Assembly (NCBI GenBank): GCA_004335635.1
Contig: QAXH01004739.1
Location: 3,805 to 17,770, forward strand
Reading direction: 5' to 3'
Length of the DNA stretch: 13,966 nt
DNA from: Chloromonas sp. AAM2
Taxonomy: Eukaryota > Chlorophyta > Chlorophyceae > Chlamydomonadales > Chlamydomonadaceae
Below are positions 1 through 9,052 of the stretch, in pieces. The position numbers and the translations under genes are program-made. Positions within the stretch are counted from its first letter, which is position 1. Every line of letters starts with the position of its first letter. Below the pieces are notes generated by a model. That model saw nothing but the letters and a program-made list of their open reading frames with translations. It was not told where the DNA came from and made no database searches.

Positions 1-254
1 GTGACATGTGACATGGCATTGGATCAAGTGTGACAGGTCAGCAATGTCCAGGGCTGTGACCACATTTGAATGTAAATGAATAACTTTGCAGTACAGATGA
101 CCTTGCTTCCTTGTGCTGCCATGCCTTGCACCCACTGAGCCCTAGGACCGGGCTTCAAGCAGGGCAAGCACAAGGCTGACCCGGTGTTGTCCATGCGCCG
201 ACGCCCAACACCACATGCTCGCCTCTCACACCACCACCACCACCAGCAACTCAC
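1..254 (-). other. Start of an intron of the SET-like gene
   Basis: The donor GTGAGT follows exon 9 directly (254 downward). I found no acceptor plus coherent exon in the remaining 254 bases, so the next exon of this gene should lie outside the window. A GTG/CAC trinucleotide run (about 228-243) sits just inside the intron. Confidence 0.5.
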
Positions 255-3200
255 CATGCAGTTCAGGTTGACCACGTTATAGAGCCATTCCTTGGACGGT
301 ACTGAGGCAGAGAGAGGCTTGGTGGGGCCTGTGGGCACAAACACATGGCGGGATCAGCCAGTTGACTTCACCTCATTACCCAGTTGACTTCACCTCCTTT
401 ACCCAGTTGACTTCACCTCCTTTACCCAGTTGACTTCTTGAGGTGAAGTCAACTGGGTAATGAGGTGAAGTCAACTGGGTAAAGGAGGTGAAGTCAACTG
501 GGTAAAGGAGGTGAAGCAACTGGGTAAAGGAGGTGAAGTCAACTGGGTAAAGGAGGTGAAGTCAACTGTGCTAAAGTCTGAACCAAGCAGGGATGAGGAC
601 GCCAAAGAGCAAGTAAGCTAGTACATGCTGTGTGTTTGGACGCACCTCGAACACTACCGTATCGCAAAATTACCGTAAAAATGCAAAATCCGCGGGAGGC
701 GATGATTTATTCTTTAATAGAGAATGCTATCTACCAAGTTGAGTCTGTACTCGCACGCCATCACAGCCATAACCCGCCCCACCCGTCAGTCTGACCTGTG
801 TTGCGGTGGAGGGCCTGGATGTCCTGCTCTGTGGGCAGGCGGGGGGCAGCGGGTGCAGGCACCGTGTCGGGCCGGGTGCCAGCCATGATTTCGGTCAGCC
901 ACGTGTTCTGAGCAGCGGTCAGCTGGGTGCTGCAAGCGGGAAAAGCAAAAACACATTGATTTTGAGGCTGATGGTGTGCGGCACAAGATGATGAGTTGCG
1001 TCGACCAACAGAAGGACAACAACTGGTCGGGTTATACTACGCCCAAGGCAGACATCAAAATTCATTCAATGGCTACTGATCAGCCCTGAACCTGACAGAG
1101 CAGGATGCCAACTCCAATGGTCGGAGCCATGGGAAAGACACGATCGGGATGAGAATTAGGAACAGTAAGGATAAACCCTGACACCAGGAAAGACCTGCAT
1201 TTGCAGCCAAGTAGATCGCCAAAACTAAATTCATTGGCGAAAACTCAACCATGAACTCACGTGGTCCACATGCTATCTGCCAGCTCCTCGTTTTCCGGCC
1301 CTGGCTGCTCCACTCCCTTCTCATCCTGTGGTTCGTACTCCAGCAGTGAGAGGGCCTGGCTCACCTGAAGTAACGACCAAAGTAACGGCCAAGCACGTGG
1401 CACATGTGAGGCAGGCAGGAAAGCTGCACCAAGCCGTGTGGGAGGGAGGCAGCATTGAAGTGGAAATGCCCAGCCCAACCAATGCCCGCTGCAATCATCA
1501 TGGTTGTTAATTGACGCATGGAGCAGAACTGACACGCCTTACTAGCGCTTAGTACTCATCCAAATTTCCATTTGTTGGCGATGCACAGCAGCATGCTCTC
1601 ACCATGATCAGGTCCCCAGGCACCAGGTCCCTGCCGGCCACCACACCACGGATAGAGTGCAGGGGCGCGTTGAGACCCGCATGCACCGCACGGCGACCGC
1701 CTGCAATCATTAAATGGCACAAGGAAGGGTGAAATCGTTGATGTTGTGATGACATTGTGTGTACAGCTGCGTGGATGAGTGGATTACATGTGAAGTTTGA
1801 ATCGAGGGTCGAACGATGTCTATACCGGAATCCAGGGTAGGCAAGTAACTCGGGAGACAAGTGGGCTTATCATCTCCAGAGATTATTGGGATTGTCAGTC
1901 ACTGCGTGTCTGATTTATTCAAAGCTGGTACTAGGGTTACGTGCTTTTTCAACACAAACGCAGAAGCCTGTGGTACCTGCCAGTACTCAACTCTGCAGCA
2001 ACTAAAGGCAGACATGCAACACAAACTGGTAACAAGGTCGATTGACAAGACAGACTTCCTCACAGAGCAGCTCTGTGACTGCCAGATACGTTCTCTGTCC
2101 ATGCAACACCGAGCCTCACCTGCTGCGTTGGTGACCTTGATGGGCCCCCACTGTGGCGGAGGCAGGTAGCCGCTCTGCAACAGACACACACCAAGTGCAG
2201 CATGGGCAGGTCGCGGCACCGAACGTGGCACTCAACACTGAGTGTATGTGTGATCCTCCTGCGGCCTGAGTCAGAGGTTCAGCCTTAATCCCGACTACAG
2301 CACTCAGCGCTGTGTGTAGATAGAATCCTCGTGGAAGGCACCGAATTGCAGGCGCACCATATGCCCTTATGTGAGCTGCACCAAGCCAAGTCGTTTTGTT
2401 GAAGAATTTCCTGTGGCTGGAGTGATGATCACAACCGCGGCAGCACTGGTGCTTGACAGTCCTCCAAAGCCTCAACCCCATAATGTAAGGCGCCCAGTAG
2501 CATCCAACAGATATGAACCCCCTGTGGCTGGAGTGAGGACCCCCGACATTGACCGACCATGTGATGACGGCCATTACCGACGGCAATGACAACCTAGCCA
2601 GCACATGCCAACTCAGTGTACAAGCATCCGTGCAAAGTGCGGTGCTACAGGCTAACTCAATTGCTCATCATTTGATGTGAATCTAAGCCCTAAAAGTGGT
2701 TGACAGTCCTTCCAGAGCTTGAACCCCACATGTACCCAGTGGCACCTTTTGTGTGGGTAGCAGAAGCGTCATGTGTAGGGCAGCTTGTGGCCCTACTCAC
2801 TGTAATCTCAACAAGTAATCTCACTGACACTGACAACCGAGCCAGCTGACGACCGCTCAAGAGCCATAACCTACTTAAATGTGGTGGACTGAGCCCGCAC
2901 CTCGCACATACCTGGTCCGTGTACCACCGTCGCAGCACCTTCTGATCTGCAGTCTCCTCAGGGGGCTCCTCCTGCCCTGCACCAGGGGGGCCAGACAAAC
3001 CTCTTGCTCAAGCAGGTTGGTAGGGGCTTCCCATCCTGCAACAAGCTGTAGCAAGAAATCTGCAACAGGCTGCAGCGGGTGGCATCAGTCTCAACCAGGA
3101 TGCCACTGTCATAAAACGCAGGCTCACGAGGGTGCACTGCAGACAAGGCAGCATAAGATAGCTTACGGGGTCCTGTAAGAGTCTTATGGTATGCGGGTCT

Positions 3201-6195
3201 TGCGTGTGTGTGTGTGTGTGCGTGTGTGTGTGTGTGTGTGTGTCTCATGTGTGTGTGTTACAATGTGGTGCAATGCAGCACAACTTGGACACCCTCACAT
3301 GCAGTGGGTGTGCCTCACCCGCAAACCAAGTCCCGTGCGGCACCACCTCAAGGAGCAGGTCCTGGTCTGCACGCCAAGAAAAGTGTGTAAGGAAGTGTCA
3401 CTCAGGCTGTTGGCACGTGGCCACGGTCGGCACACCTTAAAGATCTTACAGCTGTGTTTGAGAGAGTCACACATTCCCCGTCTGTGCAAAGCCCTCAGTA
3501 AGAGGTCAGTCACCTAGTGAGTTTGGGACCCAATTGTTTGTACATGCCCACGCAATTGTTGCTGAGCACCTAGCTCAGACCTGCAAAGAACACCGGCGTA
3601 CTCATCGGCACACCCACTCATGATCATCATTACATGGCTTTTCATGGTTTTGCCCACGGTACTGCAGCTAGACACAAGAACTGCAAGGAATAAAGCGCCT
3701 GACGGTCGTTAAGCCAAGAAAGCTGATTGGTAGCAGGGTGTAAAATACGAATGTCATCACTAGCAACACGGCCTGCAAACCAGACCTCAGTGCAAAGGTG
3801 GATCCCATAATAAACACCAAAGACCCAACCAAGAACCAGGGAGAAAACCATGCTGGTGTCCCTCAACACTAGCAGCACCACTACCTTGCCACCTGCCACC
3901 TGAACATGACAAACAACTGACAGCGTGTAAATCAGAATAGACTAGTATTCCGTGCCCACCTTGCTCGTTGATGGCATTCAGGGCCTCGTCTTCCTCGTCC
4001 TCCTCCTCCCCCTCCTCGTCCTCCTCGTCCTCATCATAGGACCACCCAACTGCCTCCAACCGCTCCCGCCAAACCTGTGGGTGAGCAGCCGGTCCCCGTG
4101 TGCGTGTCAGGTGTCACACGCGACTAGATGCAAGGCTAAGTCACATTTGACTCCGCAGAGGTTGAGTCGTTCAACGTCCGGAGTCGTTCGACGTGCCACG
4201 AGGCTGGTGAATTGACAGCAAATCTGGTAGGCAGCACAGCTTCTCACCTCGTTCTCAATTTGCCATCCACGCACATGTTTGACATGTGACCTACGAAGCT
4301 GTATGGTTGAGCCGCTGCACGGGGGAAACAAATGAAGACAAAACAACCAGCACAACTGTCACCCTGGCTCTGACGCGTCACAGACACGCACACACCCTCG
4401 CAACCGCTCACACCTGTGATCCATCCTCCCCGTCAGCACCCTCCAGCTGCCCAGACGCGCTGCTTATTGGCGGCCTGGCCTGAGGACTGACTGAGGCCAC
4501 AGGGGCCGCAGTGGGTGGCCGCGGGGCCTCTAGGACTACCACATCCTCCGGCCCGCCGTCACTAGGCCGGGGCGCGGGCCGGGGCCGCCGAGGCTCGAAC
4601 GCTCCAGGGCCCTTGCTGCCTTTGGCAGGAGCCTTGCCTTTGCTGAAGCCTGTGCCTGCAGGTGTGCAATGAGACGGGAACAAGTGGTGGGTGTGTGCGT
4701 CTGTGAGGCGTGACAAGGTGGTGTGGGCGCACGTGAGCGGTGCAACATTGGCGCGGGCAGGACATCATGATGACATGGATGTAATAATCTAAGCTGAAGG
4801 ATGAGCACGATGGGCTGCTGATGCTGAAGTGCGCGTACCGCACTCATACCGCACTCAGTGCGCATACCGCACTTCATATCATGCCGACATAACTTATATC
4901 CTGGAAGTGCAACCAGATTGACGAAAACGGATTCAATTGATTAATGTTTCGATTGCACGAAGGCACAAATGGGACCAGATTTGAAAAGGTATTTTATGCG
5001 CTGATTCAGGCAGAATCCAGACGAAAACAGACTGGTCAATATTATTAGCCGCGCTCCGCTCCGGCCATTGGCATTGTCAGTGCAGCCACTGGCTGTGAGC
5101 CATGACTTCTAGCAGCTGGAAGCACCCATGCTGGGACAAGGTTGGTTCTAGCAGCTGGTTGGCACCCATTCAAGGAAAGGCCTGCAGTTCCATTTCTGAA
5201 AGATCACAACGCCATCACAGTGGTGGACCTAGACTAGGGCTGTGGCAACAGACGAGTGTGCTGTGGCATTGGCAGTTGCAACGATTGGATCATGACATGA
5301 TGCGGCATTGCCTCGGATGAATTGGCAACTAACAAAAGTGCGGTTATAGGCTTTTGCGGTTGAACGCATCATGTGCATGACCTGACCCAAGCAAGCGCAA
5401 TTGCCTCATCCTTTGTCTTTGCTTTGCGGACAAAATTGGATGTGAAGATTGGTAGAATGTGTTGATCAGTCGCCTGCTTGGCGACCAGATTCCAAGCAGA
5501 CTAGTTCTGATAACTGTTTCACCACTTGTGCAGAAAAAGTAATTTCGAGCAGATTTGTTGCTTGCCCAAAACACAGATCAACTTCGAGTACTCACGCTAC
5601 GCGCAATAGTCACACTTCCACTCTGGTTCTCCGCATCACTATGGCAGTACAAAAGGCCGTGGTCGACAGCACTAACATGTCCAACATCACTATCAGCAAC
5701 GGTGAGATGTACAGTGACTGTATCTGTGAACAGCAACTGACGTGTGTGGGCAGCAGCGGGGAGTGGCACAACGCCATGGCCAACTGGTATGGCCGGGAGG
5801 CAACAACGGGCAGCACAGTGGTGGTGGTGACATAGTTCCGACAGAAACTCATCATCACCTGGCTTGGCTGGTGGTGCTGCGGCGGTTGATCCGCTTCTGA
5901 GGGCATCCAGCGCACCAAACAGCTGCCTCTGGGCCCTTGGAGCCCTGGGCGGCTCTGAACTGGATGGCGCCTTGGGGGCTGGGCCACGCTTGGGTGGTGG
6001 CTTGCTGTTTTGCCCATCGCTGCCTGGTGGTTTGGCAGGATTGGGCTCCTGCTTGTCTGTCGCATGTGCAATGACAGCTGGCCTGACAAGCGGCTGCAAA
6101 CGTAGAGCTGTGTGACGTGTTTGTATAGGACGATGAATGGCCTGTGTAGGAGGATGTGGAGCAAGGTAGCCTAAGTATGCCTGCTGGTGCGCCAT
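255..6195 (-). CDS. Probable SET-domain protein, 9 exons, 3'-partial
   Basis: Exons in transcript order: 6195-5859, 4655-4414, 4074-3960, 2976-2912, 2174-2120, 1700-1603, 1364-1261, 929-796, 301-255. Every junction is GT-AG and phases match, giving 399 codons without a stop. The start MAHQQAYLGY is the first ATG of an open frame that runs into exon 1. Residues 1-47 lack acidic residues, so a transit peptide is possible. Residues 48-190 are Pro/Ala/Ser/Lys-rich and disordered-looking, followed by an acidic run (YDEDEEDEEGEEEDEEDE). Exons 5-7 read WGPIKVTNAAG, then HSIRGVVAGRDLVPGDLIMV and SQALSLLEYEP. This resembles the opening of SET domains of the TPR-SET/SMYD kind (family pattern GRGLVATRDIKPGELLLV, then a leading-acid segment). 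Exon 9 (EWLYNVVNLNC) would sit before the NHSC motif, which lies outside the window. The catalytic core is therefore not visible, and no TPR units are seen. SET assignment is inference (about 0.55); the gene model is firmer. An extra upstream exon joining at 6093 is an alternative start. Confidence 0.65.
358..568. repeat. Inverted 23-bp minisatellite, hairpin-forming
   Basis: Four copies of a roughly 23-bp unit (core CCAGTTGACTTCACCTCC) start at 358, 380, 403 and 426. They are followed without a gap by six copies of the reverse complement (core GGAGGTGAAGTCAACTGG), whose CTG ends fall at 453, 475, 498, 520, 543 and 566. The turn is at about 437-443. One variant unit (TAATGA instead of TAAAGGA) occurs in each arm, and one right-arm unit lacks a single T. 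A left arm of about 79 bases can pair almost fully with the right arm. It lies inside the 302-795 intron of the SET-like gene, so the pre-mRNA would carry the foldback. Confidence 0.95.
930..1260 (-). other. Intron 7 of SET-like gene
   Basis: The donor GTGAGT is at 1260-1255 and the acceptor TTGCAG ends at 930. I see no repeat or gene inside. Open frames here (for example 1073-1324 minus) lack coding character. Confidence 0.6.
1701..2119 (-). other. Intron 5 of SET-like gene
   Basis: The donor GTGAGG and the acceptor TTGCAG bound 419 bases. The joined exons 5 and 6 rebuild a Gly codon (G plus GC). Nothing else recognisable is inside. Confidence 0.6.
2175..2911 (-). other. Intron 4 of SET-like gene with degenerate internal repeats
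   Basis: The donor is GTATGT and the acceptor TTGCAG. Inside, the 16-mer CCTGTGGCTGGAGTGA occurs exactly at 2410-2425 and 2521-2536. A longer imperfect duplicate beginning TTGACAGTCCT occurs at about 2453-2500 and 2700-2745 and ends in AACCCCA followed by a related CCCAGT tail. This looks like decayed tandem or dispersed repeat DNA. I see no terminal inverted repeats or transposase. Confidence 0.6.
2977..3959 (-). other. Intron 3 of SET-like gene
   Basis: This 983-base intron (donor GTGGGC, acceptor GTGCAG) joins the acidic exon 3 to exon 4, rebuilding GGG (Gly). It carries the GT microsatellite at 3203-3258. A further unrecognised exon inside cannot be excluded, but the phases of exons 3 and 4 match directly. 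Confidence 0.55.
3203..3258. repeat. (GT)n microsatellite
   Basis: A GT/TG dinucleotide tract runs from about 3203 to 3243, broken once by a C at about 3221. After a short CTCAT interruption a second GT run ends at about 3258. It is intronic. The valine/cysteine-only frames across it are artefacts of the repeat. Confidence 0.97.
3978..4032. repeat. Coding GAG/GAC trinucleotide run
   Basis: On the minus strand this is a GAG/GAC run in exon 3 of the SET-like gene, encoding an almost uninterrupted Asp/Glu tract. A tract of this kind can vary in length in frame. Confidence 0.85.
4075..4413 (-). other. Intron 2 of SET-like gene
   Basis: The donor is GTGTGA and the acceptor CCCACAG, with phase 0 on both sides. 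A short repeat GAGTCGTTC(A/G)ACGT occurs twice at about 4163-4195. Confidence 0.6.
4656..5858 (-). other. Intron 1 of SET-like gene (1.2 kb)
   Basis: This intron has donor GTGATG and acceptor CCTGCAG; the join rebuilds a Gly codon. It contains a short hairpin/repeat at 4826-4875, a more AT-rich stretch at about 4890-5050, and a duplicated 13-mer TTCTAGCAGCTGG at 5107-5119 and 5146-5158, followed in each copy by a GCACCCAT word. Plus-strand open frames inside show no known domain. Confidence 0.55.
4826..4875. repeat. Short TACCGCACT repeat and hairpin
   Basis: TACCGCACT occurs three times (about 4837, 4848 and 4865). The block is flanked by GAAGTGCG at 4826-4833 and its reverse complement CGCACTTC at 4868-4875, so it can fold back. 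It lies in intron 1 of the SET-like gene. No function can be assigned. Confidence 0.75.
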
Positions 6196-6482
6196 GCTAA
6201 ATTAAAGGCGAAGTCAAGTTGTAGCATCAGCCTGCATCCGGCTCTGATGGTGCTAGGTGCTAGGAACAGCAACAACTACCGCAACAGCTCTTGTAACTTG
6301 CATTTTGCTGTGCATGTGCCGGCGGCACGTGGATCCCATGCAAGCTTGCACAGCAGCGTGCTGTCCTGCAAGTGTAGCCGGTTTAACGAGGAACTGCAGT
6401 TGCAACAAAAGGCAAGATTGTTGCAGACTCTGGAGGCGAGTTTGCTGCTGGAAAAGGGTAGCCTCGCTCGCTCACATCAGAA
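6196..6482. promoter_or_regulatory. Divergent promoter region between SET-like gene and ASA7
   Basis: Only 287 bases separate the two start codons, which face away from each other, so both promoters and 5' UTRs must lie here. I see no convincing TATA box. An in-frame TAG eight codons upstream of the ASA7 ATG supports that start. Confidence 0.6.
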
Positions 6483-8638
6483 ATGCTCCGCGCAGTGGTG
6501 CCATCGCTGATTAAGCAAGGTCAGTTGGAATCAGTTTGGGATGATAATGATGCGCGATGGGCGAGTGCGGCCTTGGTCGGTTGATGATCATCTTTTGCGG
6601 GTTTGCCCGGAGCAAGGTAGACTGATGTTGCGTATTCTCAATCACAGGGTTGGAGGCAGCCTCCGTTGTGGGCGCATCTCGCAACTATTCCTCTCTGGGC
6701 GCCTTCACATTCTCCAGGTAGAGGTTATGGCAGTCTGCGCGCTGTTTGAAGTCAAGCAGTGGCTCAGCAAGTGATGCAACCAGATGAATTTTTTCATTAT
6801 CTATCTGTAAGGAGTAGCTCTTGCAGAAATGGCTAGTTATTGGGGACGACTTTTGCCTTTCGGGATCCCTGTCGTCACCTGCGGCATGCAGCGGCCTTGT
6901 CCAGTGCTGCCAATCCAGGTTGCTTACTGACATGCTTTCATCCCTGCAGCACCCAAGATGCGCCAACATCCAGCTTGTCCAGCAGCATCAAGGTGTCTGC
7001 CAACGCCAAGGGCAACAACGTCCAGGTCTCAGTCAATGCTGGTGGGTTTCATGGCTAGGCTGTCAGCAGCAGATCAAACATCAAGGTTGCACAAGAAGTA
7101 TTTGGGGCCCAGTGGTCTTCAGTGCTCCATGGCGTGATTACTGACATGCTGCGCAGGATCTGCATCTGCATCAGCCAAGTACACTGTTGCTGACGTTCGG
7201 TCGTTTGGTGCTGACAGCCTTGTTCTGAGGGTGAGATCACAGGACGCATGGGACGCCTTGTTAGGCAGGCAGCGAAATTTAGACCAAAGTGTGCAGCTGC
7301 GCAGTGGCTGCATTCAAGACAGGGGTAATGATGTGCCCGGGCATACCCAGTCATGTTCAGGACCCATCAATGGAGCCGAGGCTGCAAAGTATTGCATTCA
7401 AAACTTCAGAAAATGAAATGGCCATACATACAAAGGCAATGGTTTTTCAAAACACCTGACGGCATGCAAAGGGCCAGACATAGTTGCGCCTGGCTAGTCT
7501 TGCATTCACCATGCCTGAGCGGCGATTACTAGCCCTTTGGAGTTAGCCCTTTAATTGCGGCCATGCAGAATCTTAGTGCCAAGAACGACCATGTCTGATG
7601 TTGTCATGATCATTCTCCTCATCATAGCCCCGTTGATCAGTCCATGCATACATAGTGGAACGCACAGGTCAGACTCCATCATATATCAACGGGCACCACT
7701 TGTCTGGTGCTGCTTGTCTGGTGTTCAGGACGTTGCACGTGTGAGCGTCCTCCACAGCAGCTTTGTGGACTATCTGCTCAAGCTCACAGCCGAGCGCTAC
7801 GCAGTGCTGGCGCAGTGGCCAGACTTCACAACAGCGGTGAGGAAGCATCACCATGGCATGGTGTACACAGCACGGTGAAACAGCAGGCCACCCACTGTTG
7901 GCAGGGTGCATGTGGTGGGAGAGGTGAAGAAAGCAAACAAATGGGTCTTGGGACAGCTAGATGTGCAGGTCATGCAGACAGACAAACACAGGGCGTGCAA
8001 TGTCGCTTAACCTTGACCAGCATGGCAAGGCTGAGGCCTTGCCGACCCAGCTGCACTAAGCAGGCAGTCACGTGCCTCTGCACTTGACCACCTGTACAAG
8101 TCCATTCGCAATAGTGCTGGTAGTTGAATGAGTGATCAGCGGGGACAGCAGCAACCATAGTCGACCAATCAGCCTGCCAGCAAATGAACTGAGGCACATT
8201 GCCCGTCCTTCCTGTTGCTGCAGTACGGCAAGGACTACTACTACCGGGCCCACCCAGATGACCTCAAGGCCTTCTACGCCGCCGCCGATGCATTCCACAA
8301 AGCATACGACGCACTCACGGAGTTCGACTCATTGAGTGCACTGGCCTCAGAGATGCTGCCAGGTGGGCTCGCATCGCATTGTTTAACATCACATTTGCAT
8401 GTTTTGTTCTTAGAGCAAGGGGTCTCAGGCTAGCGGTTAAGGGTCCGAGTCTTTGTGTCAGCCATCCAGTTTGCCATACATGCTGTCATGGCAGCCTCAC
8501 TGGAACTTACAGCTCATGCCATGCGCATCGCTGCTTGCAGGCTACAGCAAGCGCCACCACAACGTTTTGGGCCCAGCCGTCGGCCCCACTACCGCCAACG
8601 CAGCTGTGGCCCAGTTCCTGCTTGCCCACGCCAAGTAG
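6483..8638 (+). CDS. ASA7: Mitochondrial ATP synthase associated subunit ASA7
   Basis: Exons: 6483-6519, 6648-6717, 6950-7041, 7157-7230, 7729-7836, 8224-8362, 8541-8638 (618 nt, 205 aa plus TAG). All phases match. The start MLRAVVPSLIKQ is the first ATG after an in-frame stop. Residues 1-28 are acid-poor and end in SRNYSS, a typical mitochondrial presequence and cleavage region. I recognise the mature protein, from memory of the Polytomella subunit, by FTFSSTQDAP, ARVSVLHSS, QWPDFTTAYGKDYYYRAHP and TEFDSLSALAS, with similar mature length and collinear order. ASA7 belongs to the chlorophycean-specific set of subunits (ASA1-ASA10) that replaces the usual peripheral stalk of mitochondrial ATP synthase. 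It associates with ASA2 and ASA4 and lies on the matrix side. The gene is complete with no frameshift. The assignment needs a protein search to be final, but the match is distinctive. Confidence 0.86.
7231..7728 (+). other. Intron 4 of ASA7
   Basis: This 498-base intron has donor GTGAGA and a pyrimidine-rich acceptor GTGTTCAG. The phrase CTTGTCTGGTG is duplicated just before the acceptor (7699 and 7713). No gene is seen inside. Confidence 0.7.
7837..8223 (+). other. Intron 5 of ASA7
   Basis: The donor is GTGAGG and the acceptor TTGCTGCAG, phase 0 on both sides. Nothing recognisable is inside. Confidence 0.7.
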
Positions 8639-8762
8639 CACAACGGACAGCAATGTCTGTTTGGGTTGATCAAGGAAAAAGAGTGGCTCCATAGCTTGCT
8701 TTAGATTGTGACGTGACTCCTGCTGGACTGTGCCATCACCACGGCGGTACTTGACTGCATAG

Positions 8763-8767
8763 TGTAA
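8763..8767 (+). terminator. TGTAA polyadenylation signal for ASA7
   Basis: TGTAA is the usual green-algal nuclear polyadenylation signal. This copy lies 125 bases after the ASA7 stop, a normal distance, and is the first one downstream. Confidence 0.7.
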
Positions 8768-9001
8768 AGTGACGTTTGCAGTGTGCCTGGCTTTGTGCTG
8801 TCACCCAAAACCCCGTTTTTGTGATTCTTGCTTAACTGCAGCAGTTGGTTGGCGATGAAGTATTGCTGCAGAACCAATACACAGTTGCCGTGAAGCAGAA
8901 AGGCTGTCAGCAAAAATAGCTATCAGGTCACAGTCACGAGATTCAAATGTCAAGTCATGTTCAGAACGGGGGCAGCATACACTCAGTAACTACATGCCAT
9001 G

Positions 9002-9006
9002 TTACA
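9002..9006 (-). terminator. TGTAA polyadenylation signal for the small minus-strand gene
   Basis: TGTAA on the minus strand, 47 bases after the stop at 9053. The 3' UTR would be short, but it is the only copy before the neighbouring gene. Confidence 0.5.
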
Positions 9007-9052
9007 AGATCGCAGAGCTTAACCCGGACATCTGTTGCGTGATTGATGCACG

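Larger units (their letters stand above)
8639..9052. other. Shared 3' intergenic region of two convergent genes
   Basis: These 414 bases hold the 3' UTRs of ASA7 (plus) and the small minus-strand gene. Apart from one TGTAA signal for each strand I see no gene or repeat. Confidence 0.6.

Noticed and set aside
358..568. CRISPR-like array
   Set aside because: Units are directly adjacent without unique spacers and switch orientation; this is a minisatellite in a eukaryotic intron.
1600..1640. RDLVPGDLI looks like the actuator region of P-type ATPases
   Set aside because: No TGES, DKTG or membrane segments occur in neighbouring exons, and the flanking exons (WGPIKV before, MVSQALSLLEY after) fit a SET-domain opening better.
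2116..2604. Minus-strand 162-codon frame
   Set aside because: It crosses an intron and exon 5 in the wrong frame; composition is Cys/His/Trp-rich noise over repeat DNA.
2912..3039. Longer version of exon 4 of the SET-like gene, from an acceptor at about 3040, reading WEAPTNLLEQEV
   Set aside because: That frame differs from the one that joins exons 3 and 5; using the acceptor at 2977 keeps phase on both sides.
3186..3517. Val/Cys-rich plus-strand frames
   Set aside because: These are products of the GT microsatellite, open in several frames.
5449..5835. Plus-strand 128-codon frame containing MAVQKAVVDSTNMSN
   Set aside because: It lies wholly within intron 1 of the SET-like gene, has no recognisable domain and no splice or context support.
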